From positions 1 through 64,000 of the forward strand of contig JAQTPT010000011.1 in the NCBI GenBank assembly GCA_028712795.1: DNA of 64,000 nucleotides, written 5' to 3'. The notes under the pieces are model-generated. The model had not been told where the DNA came from and ran no database searches. It worked only from the letters and a program-made list of their open reading frames with translations. Of the stretch, positions 58,601-64,000 are shown piece by piece (positions within the stretch are counted from its first letter, which is position 1; each line of letters opens with the position of its first letter). This DNA is from Methylococcales bacterium (GTDB lineage: Bacteria; Pseudomonadota; Gammaproteobacteria; Methylococcales; Methylomonadaceae). The position numbers were made by a program, and so were the translations under genes.

Positions 58601-60088
58601 ATGGAATATGATATAGAAACCGAACCTTTAGAAACATTGCATTGTGATTGTCTAATTGTTGGCGTTTACCAGAATCAGCAACTCAGTGCGTCGGCAAGTT
58701 CAGTCAACCATAGTACTCAGGGACTTATTAACAAAATCCTTAGCCGTGGTGACATTAGCGGAAAAAATGGCGAAACCGTGTTAATAAACGCCGTCCCTGA
58801 TAGTGCTATTGAACGTATTTTGTTAGTCGGTCTGGGCGAAAACAAGCCATTATCAAGCAAAAACTTTAGAAAAGCACTCCTTGCCGCTATTAACAGCCTT
58901 AAAAAAACGCAAATAAAATCAGTTGTCTGTTGCTTGGCAGACTGTGAGGTTATTGCTGGTGACGGGCAATGGAAAATCCGACAAATCATCGAAGTTTTTA
59001 ATGATGCTGTTTATCAATTCACGACCTTCAAATCGGACAAAGAAACTGACTTCAAGGTTGAAAAAATCAGCATTACTCTACCCGAAGCTGAACTGGGGTT
59101 CGCTAGTGCAGGTCTGGCTCAAGGCAAGGCTATTGCCGAAGGGATAAGCATGGCCAAACTGTTGGGCGATTTGCCCGGCAATATTTGTACACCAACTTAC
59201 CTTGCCGAAAAGGCGTTTGAACTGGGCGCAAAATACCCCAGCCTGGACATTAGTGTCCTTGAAGAATCCGACATGGAAAAGTTAGGCATGGGAGCTTTGT
59301 TATCAGTTTCACGCGGCAGCCGCCAACCCGCAAAATTGATCACATTGGACTATCGGGGTGGCGAAAAAAACAGCAAACCCATCGTATTGATCGGCAAGGG
59401 CCTTACCTTTGATGCCGGTGGAATCTCCTTAAAACAAGCGCCCGGCATGGATGAGATGAAATACGATATGTGCGGCGGCGCAACGGTTTTGGGGGTCTTG
59501 CAAGCCGCAGCGCAAATGCAGTTGCCACTGAACATTATCGGCTTGATCCCTTCATCTGAAAATATGCCGGACGGTGACGCCAATAAACCGGGCGATATTT
59601 TAATCAGCATGTCCGGCAAAACCATTGAGGTTTTAAACACTGATGCTGAAGGCCGCCTGCTCCTTTGCGACACCTTAACCTATGCAGAAAGGTTCAACCC
59701 CGATGTTGTCATAGACATGGCGACCTTGACTGGCGCATGCCTTGTGGCGTTGGGCCGTGTGGCCAGCGGCTTGCTCGGCAATAATGACGCTTTATGTAAT
59801 GACTTGATTGCCGCAAGCCAAATCTCCAATGATAGCCTTTGGCGTTTGCCCTTGTGGGAAGAATATCAGGAACAACTAAAATCCAATTTTGCCGATCTGG
59901 CCAATGTGGGGGGAAAAGATGCAGGTACGATCACAGCGGCCTGTTTTCTGTCACAGTTTGCCGAAAACTTCCACTGGGCTCATCTTGATATTGCCGGTAC
60001 AGCCTGGCGCACTGGCCTTACCAAAGGCGCAACCGGCCGCCCTGTGCCCTTGTTAAGCCAATACCTTATTAACCGGGCGTATGGCTGA
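58601..60088 (+). CDS. pepA: Leucyl aminopeptidase PepA
   Basis: 495 residues. PepA is a hexameric two-metal aminopeptidase; in E. coli it also binds DNA in site-specific recombination. Motifs: IGKGLTFDAGGISLK (about 262-276, metal ligands), DMCGGATVLGVL and the signature NTDAEGRLLL (about 346-355). Its C-terminus ends normally. It overlaps holC by 8 bp, a common gammaproteobacterial pair. Confidence 0.97.
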   Translation: MEYDIETEPLETLHCDCLIVGVYQNQQLSASASSVNHSTQGLINKILSRGDISGKNGETVLINAVPDSAIERILLVGLGENKPLSSKNFRKALLAAINSLKKTQIKSVVCCLADCEVIAGDGQWKIRQIIEVFNDAVYQFTTFKSDKETDFKVEKISITLPEAELGFASAGLAQGKAIAEGISMAKLLGDLPGNICTPTYLAEKAFELGAKYPSLDISVLEESDMEKLGMGALLSVSRGSRQPAKLITLDYRGGEKNSKPIVLIGKGLTFDAGGISLKQAPGMDEMKYDMCGGATVLGVLQAAAQMQLPLNIIGLIPSSENMPDGDANKPGDILISMSGKTIEVLNTDAEGRLLLCDTLTYAERFNPDVVIDMATLTGACLVALGRVASGLLGNNDALCNDLIAASQISNDSLWRLPLWEEYQEQLKSNFADLANVGGKDAGTITAACFLSQFAENFHWAHLDIAGTAWRTGLTKGATGRPVPLLSQYLINRAYG

Positions 60089-60515
60089 AGTCAGCTTTTA
60101 TATCCTGCCCTCAGAATCGACCCAGGAACGCTATGAATTTGCCTGTAAGCTCATTGAAAAAGCCTATCGAAACGGTTGTTTTTGTTATGTGCTCACCGAC
60201 AATGCCGAACAAAGCAAAAAATTAGACGACCTGCTCTGGACTTTCAGGGCAGGCAGTTTTATTCCGCACGAGATATACACTGGCAAGCTGCCCGACTTTG
60301 AAAAAGTCATCTTGATTGGCTCATTGGATGTCCCTGAAAACTGGCAGAAAACGGTCATTAATTTGTCTTCGCATTGCCCCGAAAAATTCGACAAATTCGA
60401 TCGCATTCTGGAACTACTTGATAATAGTGAATCAACCAAGATTGCAGGTCGAGACCGTTATCGTCAATATCAGCAGTCAGGCCTGAAAATTACTACGCAT
60501 AAAGATTGGAAGTAA
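60081..60515 (+). CDS. holC: DNA polymerase III chi subunit
   Basis: 144 residues. Chi links the clamp loader to SSB. Family marks: FYILPSESTQERYEFACKLIEKAY (split, 6-30), TDNAEQSKKLDDLLWTF (about 40-56) and SFIPHEIYTG (about 60). Start overlaps pepA. A short gap with no gene follows before the sterol genes. Confidence 0.95.
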   Translation: MAEVSFYILPSESTQERYEFACKLIEKAYRNGCFCYVLTDNAEQSKKLDDLLWTFRAGSFIPHEIYTGKLPDFEKVILIGSLDVPENWQKTVINLSSHCPEKFDKFDRILELLDNSESTKIAGRDRYRQYQQSGLKITTHKDWK

Positions 60516-60694
60516 AAATGCGTAAGCATCAAGTAAGGCAGAAAGTCCACATATTCAATCAATTCAACATAAGCTGATTCATTGATAAAGCACGCCCCTT
60601 CAAGTAATTTTCAGATCTCTCTTTTTTAAATATGGAATTTCAAGCTTACTCTGTCGATTGGGACTCATTTTGTCCAATTATCAATTGGGCATGT

Positions 60695-61978
60695 TCAGTA
60701 AAGTTTCGGCACAATCCGCCATGGCACCTTCGCCCGGTAACGTAGCCAATCATTCCCGTACTTCGCCAAACACATAGCATCATCACGTCGCTCACGATGT
60801 AGCAGTAGAATAGTGAAATAGACAATATGGAAATAAGGCAGGGGGCTGGCGAAAGCTGCTGGCAAACACCACGACAGCGCGATCATTAGATCACCGAAGT
60901 AGTTCATGTGACGCGAAAAGCCCCACCAGCCTGAAGTTAGCAGCAGTGAACCCTTGACCGTCTTGATATATTCCGCGGGTCGGCCACACACGGGCCGGTT
61001 TGGGTTGCGCCGGAAATAGTGCTTCTGAAGGTTGGCGCCCCGGAAGATCGCATAACCAGTCAAGTTCAAGGCCACGATGGCAGCAATTCCCCAGCCGGGA
61101 AGTTCGTGGGTATGGTTGACAAGATATTGAGCCTGTAACGTATAAGTAAAGGGCAGCCAAACCAAATCGCCCCAACAAAGCATCCAGCCAAATTTCTCGT
61201 GCTTGATGTCCCAAGTGGTAAGAACAGCTTGTTCGTGGATAAAATAGTCGATGAGGTAAAAACTTTGGAAACCCACCACCAACATCATCGGAACCGTCAC
61301 CATACCATGCAGTTCGTATTGTTTGGCCGCAATGGAAAGGTTCATGAGCATCCAGAAGACCATGCCGGGGCGGGCTTCGCAGAAAAGCTTGAGGTCGAGT
61401 GATCCAATCCTGGGATTAAGGGCCGTGCCCATAAAATAGTCGTAGAAAGGCCGCCCTGTAGGCCGCTCCCAAACAGCGCCTTTCAGGCCCCATAAGTAAA
61501 GAAAACCGGCGAAAGCGAAGGTGAAGATGTTCACTACGCTAAGAAGCGGGCCGAGTTGATCATACAAGACCGTTGCGTCCAGCCAACCCAAAGCCACCAA
61601 ACCGGCCACCACGCCCAAGGTGAGCAGGAAAGCAAACATTCCGTTCATCCTATAGTCGAGCCGACTGCCGTCGGGCAGTTCCATGCCCTGAACCGTTGGA
61701 CCAGGCATCCAAATCTGTAGGGCCGCTTGAGCCAGAAACCAAGAGCCATAGAGACAAACCGCCCTCCATGTCGGCGGCGAAATGTGCGACCAGAATTGCA
61801 GCCATGCCGCAGCGCCGCTTGGAAAGACGAGTTCTCCCTGGTAATAGGTGACGCAGATCCACAAGTAATACACTAAGGGCGGCAAGGCCACCATTAATGC
61901 CAGCCAGGAAATACCGAAACCGTATTTCTGCCGTGCCGCATCCACTTCGGGGTTTTGTCTCAAGTTTTGTTCGTTCAT
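60695..61978 (-). CDS. Sterol C-14 reductase (ERG4/ERG24 family)
   Basis: 427 residues from ATG 61978, selected for CAGGAGCGGCTA; the frame is open 25 codons earlier. About ten hydrophobic helices and the ERG4/ERG24 signatures: YDYFMGTALNPRIGSLDLK (179-197), GYAIFRGANLQKHYFRRNP (308-326) and LLTSGWWGFSRHMNYFGD (346-363, NADPH/substrate pocket). These enzymes reduce the C14-C15 double bond left by CYP51 action. A homologue from the methanotroph Methylomicrobium alcaliphilum has a solved structure. It is 20 bp downstream of the ERG2-like gene. Local GC content is clearly above that of pepA-holC next door. Confidence 0.93.
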   Translation of the reverse strand: MNEQNLRQNPEVDAARQKYGFGISWLALMVALPPLVYYLWICVTYYQGELVFPSGAAAWLQFWSHISPPTWRAVCLYGSWFLAQAALQIWMPGPTVQGMELPDGSRLDYRMNGMFAFLLTLGVVAGLVALGWLDATVLYDQLGPLLSVVNIFTFAFAGFLYLWGLKGAVWERPTGRPFYDYFMGTALNPRIGSLDLKLFCEARPGMVFWMLMNLSIAAKQYELHGMVTVPMMLVVGFQSFYLIDYFIHEQAVLTTWDIKHEKFGWMLCWGDLVWLPFTYTLQAQYLVNHTHELPGWGIAAIVALNLTGYAIFRGANLQKHYFRRNPNRPVCGRPAEYIKTVKGSLLLTSGWWGFSRHMNYFGDLMIALSWCLPAAFASPLPYFHIVYFTILLLHRERRDDAMCLAKYGNDWLRYRAKVPWRIVPKLY

Positions 61979-61998
61979 TAGCCGCTCCTGTGTCGGAT

Positions 61999-62568
61999 TT
62001 AAAACTTTCGGTTTACCACCAGTTCCCGCAGTGCCATCTTGCCATAAATCCACACCGTCTCGGCCAGGGTCGTCCCATCGACGGCACTAAACACAACATC
62101 GCCCAGAATGAGCGGGAAGGCAGACGGTACGAATCCTCTGCCATATTCCAGCATCCAGGCCGATTCCGGTATCTTAAATCCATTTACCTTAAAGCGTTCC
62201 AGCACGGTATGATCGCCAGGGCGGACGACCTCGCGGATCCCGCAGCGGTCTTGCCGATAAGTCCAGATCTCGCCAGACAACACAAAATCATGAATTTCCA
62301 TCCGGTAGCGTCCGGAAAAACCCTCGGTGCCGATTGGCGTTCCGAAGATGATAAGGTATTCGCTGAAGGAAGCGTGCAGCAGGGTCATCACACCCGTTGC
62401 CCCCGATGTCAGACTGAAAAGCCACCTACGCTGCGGGCTACCGTCTACATGGGCTGGGTAGGCTCGGGCGGCCTCATCCACCACTATTTTTACCATTTCA
62501 TCGTGCGCCTTTCCCACACCCAGTCGGGCGATGGCATGGAGCGTCCCGATATCGAACACATAGCTCAT
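61999..62568 (-). CDS. ERG2/sigma-1-receptor-like protein (putative sterol isomerase)
   Basis: 189 residues from ATG 62568 (GGAGGT, 6-bp spacing; an in-frame TTG directly before). The whole chain aligns with ERG2/sigma-1 receptor: YVFDIGTLHAIARLG at the start, TLLHASFSEYLIIFGTPIG (62-80), GFSGRYRMEIHDFVLSGE (83-100) and AWMLEYGRGFVPSAFPL (137-153), then GDVVFSAVDGTTLAETV. The two binding-site acids of human sigma-1 (Asp126, Glu172) correspond to Asp94 and Glu141. The N-terminal membrane anchor of eukaryotic forms is missing. ERG2 shifts the C8 double bond to C7; the bacterial product is unproven. It heads an operon with the C-14 reductase. Confidence 0.9.
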   Translation of the reverse strand: MSYVFDIGTLHAIARLGVGKAHDEMVKIVVDEAARAYPAHVDGSPQRRWLFSLTSGATGVMTLLHASFSEYLIIFGTPIGTEGFSGRYRMEIHDFVLSGEIWTYRQDRCGIREVVRPGDHTVLERFKVNGFKIPESAWMLEYGRGFVPSAFPLILGDVVFSAVDGTTLAETVWIYGKMALRELVVNRKF

Positions 62569-62701
62569 CAACTTACCTCCAATTGAATGCTAAGCCATTA
62601 ACCAGTCGACATATTTTGTATTCTTTCAGTCTAACGTGACAAGAAAAACTTTAATAACCAATTTTTCTAGCTGTTCTCTTGAACGACGAATAGCATTTTG
62701 T

Positions 62702-64000
62702 TCAAGGTGCGACAAACCGTGCAGTCCCATCTGCCGACTCCAGAGTCTGGTAGCGCTCGATCGCCGCACGCGCATTGAACAACATTCGTTCCCGGCCAAG
62801 GCGGTCGGCAAGCCCCGAATGACGCACTATTTCAAGTACGCTGGGGTTAAGCCCTACCAGCCAGAATATGGCTCCGCGTTCCGGACCGCGCTTTTCGCCC
62901 TCAATGAGCATCTGTAGCGCTGAGAATTCGATATCAGGTACCCGGCTCATATCCAACGCAAGAACTCGCGGGTTGTGCTTCGCAATCAATGTATTGATTC
63001 GCTCGGCCACATACTGCGCATTCACGAAAAAAAGACGGCCCTCCGGTCGCACGATCAACAGTCCATCAAAAATTTCGTCGTCAGGGTGTTCAGGCGACAG
63101 CGGCCGCAACACGTCTTTGCCACGCTTACGGCCAATGACATAGACGTGCGGGTGTGCTGCCTGACCGGCCAGTCCGATCAGCGATACTATGATCGCCACC
63201 ACGATGCCTTGCAGGGTGCCAAATATCAGCACACCAAGACAAGCCACGAGAGCCCAGCGAAACTCCATCGTACGGACTTTTTGAATGGCGCGGAACTCCG
63301 CAGGTTGGATTAGCCCCATCGAGTAAACAATGACGACTGAAGCGAGCGTAGCATATGGCAGCAAACCCAGCAAAGGCGCGAACAGCAACATAATCGCCGC
63401 CGCAGCGCTTGCCGTCACCAGTGACGCCTTTTGCGACCGGCCTCCGGCAACGCGCACCACTGCAGTCTGCGAGGTACCTCCCCCCGCAGGCATCGCTCCG
63501 AATAATGCACCACCCAGATTAGCAGCACCTAAGGCAATCAGTTCACGGTTTGCATTTATGGGAGGTTCTGTACTTCCAGCAAAGGCACGCCCCGCCGCAA
63601 TCGACTCGGTGAAACTCATCAGCGCGATTCCAAGCGCACCCGGCACCATCTGCACGATCAGCGCAAAATCAGGAAGCGTCAGCGACGGTAAACCTTGCGG
63701 AATCAGTCCGACTGTCGATACGCCCAGCTCATGCAGGCCAAAGAACCAGGATGCAGCGATGCTGCCGCCGACGGCGGCCAAAGGCGCAGGAGAATGCGGC
63801 CACAAACGTTCCATACCGGCCAGCACAAACAGTGTCGAAGCAGCCACCGCCAAGGTAAGCAGCGAGATCTCAGGTAAATGATGGGCGAGGCTGAGCAAAT
63901 CTCTGAAGAAACCTTGCTTTGTAATGTGGATACCCAGAAGTTTCGGCATCTGATCCAGCACGATCACCAGACCTATCCCGGCTTTAAAACCTGTCAGGAC
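62702..64000 (-). CDS. SulP-family anion transporter with STAS domain (5' end beyond window)
   Basis: 432 or so residues are visible; the frame continues past the right edge (GFKAGIGLVIVLDQMPKLLG is the first visible SLC26/SulP motif, split by helices). The transmembrane part holds SFTESIAAGRAFAGS and GAMPAGGGTSQTAVV; the last ~130 residues are a cytoplasmic STAS domain (RLFFVNAQYVAERI, ALDMSRVPDIEFSALQML). SulP proteins carry sulfate, bicarbonate or other anions. It shares strand and raised GC with the sterol pair (133-bp gap) but no functional link is evident. Confidence 0.9.
   Translation of the reverse strand, partial: VLTGFKAGIGLVIVLDQMPKLLGIHITKQGFFRDLLSLAHHLPEISLLTLAVAASTLFVLAGMERLWPHSPAPLAAVGGSIAASWFFGLHELGVSTVGLIPQGLPSLTLPDFALIVQMVPGALGIALMSFTESIAAGRAFAGSTEPPINANRELIALGAANLGGALFGAMPAGGGTSQTAVVRVAGGRSQKASLVTASAAAAIMLLFAPLLGLLPYATLASVVIVYSMGLIQPAEFRAIQKVRTMEFRWALVACLGVLIFGTLQGIVVAIIVSLIGLAGQAAHPHVYVIGRKRGKDVLRPLSPEHPDDEIFDGLLIVRPEGRLFFVNAQYVAERINTLIAKHNPRVLALDMSRVPDIEFSALQMLIEGEKRGPERGAIFWLVGLNPSVLEIVRHSGLADRLGRERMLFNARAAIERYQTLESADGTARFVAP

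Noticed and set aside
1..64000. CRISPR array, tRNA or rRNA genes
   Set aside because: I saw no regularly spaced repeats, no tRNA cloverleaf with a GTTCGA-type loop in place, and no rRNA sequence; weak tRNAs could have been missed without a covariance search.

Overview
The window looks like the chromosome of a gammaproteobacterium, most probably a methanotroph of the Methylococcales (Methylobacter/Methylomicrobium type). The core genes (uvrA, thiL-nusB-ribH, acnB, lpxC, zapE, rpoZ-spoT, pepA-holC) are gammaproteobacterial in kind and grouping. A sterol C-14 reductase like the one known from Methylomicrobium points to sterol-making methanotrophs. No methane-oxidation gene lies inside the window, so the assignment is an inference. 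Base composition is moderate (mid-40s % GC by eye), except for a visibly GC-richer stretch from about 60.7 kb to the right edge.

Layout. 0-1.3 kb: gene end, a short mobile repeat and an IS3 fossil. 1.3-12 kb: uvrA, a YajR-type MFS transporter, a dynamin-like GTPase, a lipoprotein, an MgtC/DUF4010 membrane protein and a MarR regulator with a cysteine cluster. 12.1-13.5 kb: a photolyase gene destroyed by one stop and several frameshifts. 13.5-19.3 kb: a tightly packed minus-strand block pgpA-thiL-nusB-ribH-ribBX-ribE-ribD-nrdR (phospholipid, thiamine and riboflavin cofactor synthesis plus NrdR). 19.4-24.4 kb: an oxidoreductase, two metal-type membrane transporters, a DUF1097 membrane protein with a possible 5'-UTR pseudoknot, and polyphosphate glucokinase. 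24.5-28.4 kb: a graveyard of insertion sequences in which an IS1634 element (with a clean 6-bp target duplication) and a 102-bp TA-flanked mini-element have both landed in one IS1182-like transposase gene. 28.4-36.9 kb: ppnN, an Mce/Mla-type lipid transporter (STAS-permease, ATPase, MCE protein, lipoprotein), then a B12 unit: cobalamin riboswitch, btuB, btuM. 37.3-40.8 kb: a LysR regulator divergent from EthD, AhpD-like, a membrane-anchored periplasmic protein predicted to start with histidine after signal cleavage, and an anchored esterase. 41.1-56.7 kb: housekeeping genes mutM, rimK, acnB (preceded by an overlapping 38-codon ORF), dciA, lpxC, zapE, pgk, rpoZ, spoT, speD. 57.1-58.5 kb: IS21 and IS481 fossils. 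58.6-60.5 kb: pepA-holC. 60.7-64 kb: a sterol operon with an ERG24-type C-14 reductase and a bacterial homologue of ERG2/sigma-1 receptor, then a SulP transporter running off the edge.

The most notable content is the sterol pair at 60.7-62.6 kb. A soluble-looking ERG2/sigma-1-receptor-like protein that keeps both binding-site acidic residues sits 20 bp upstream of a sterol C-14 reductase, as expected for consecutive steps acting on the sterol nucleus. Second is the LysR-EthD-AhpD-HRG-esterase cluster, whose substrate I cannot name. Third is the self-contained B12 uptake unit built on a solitary ECF S-component (BtuM) instead of BtuCDF.
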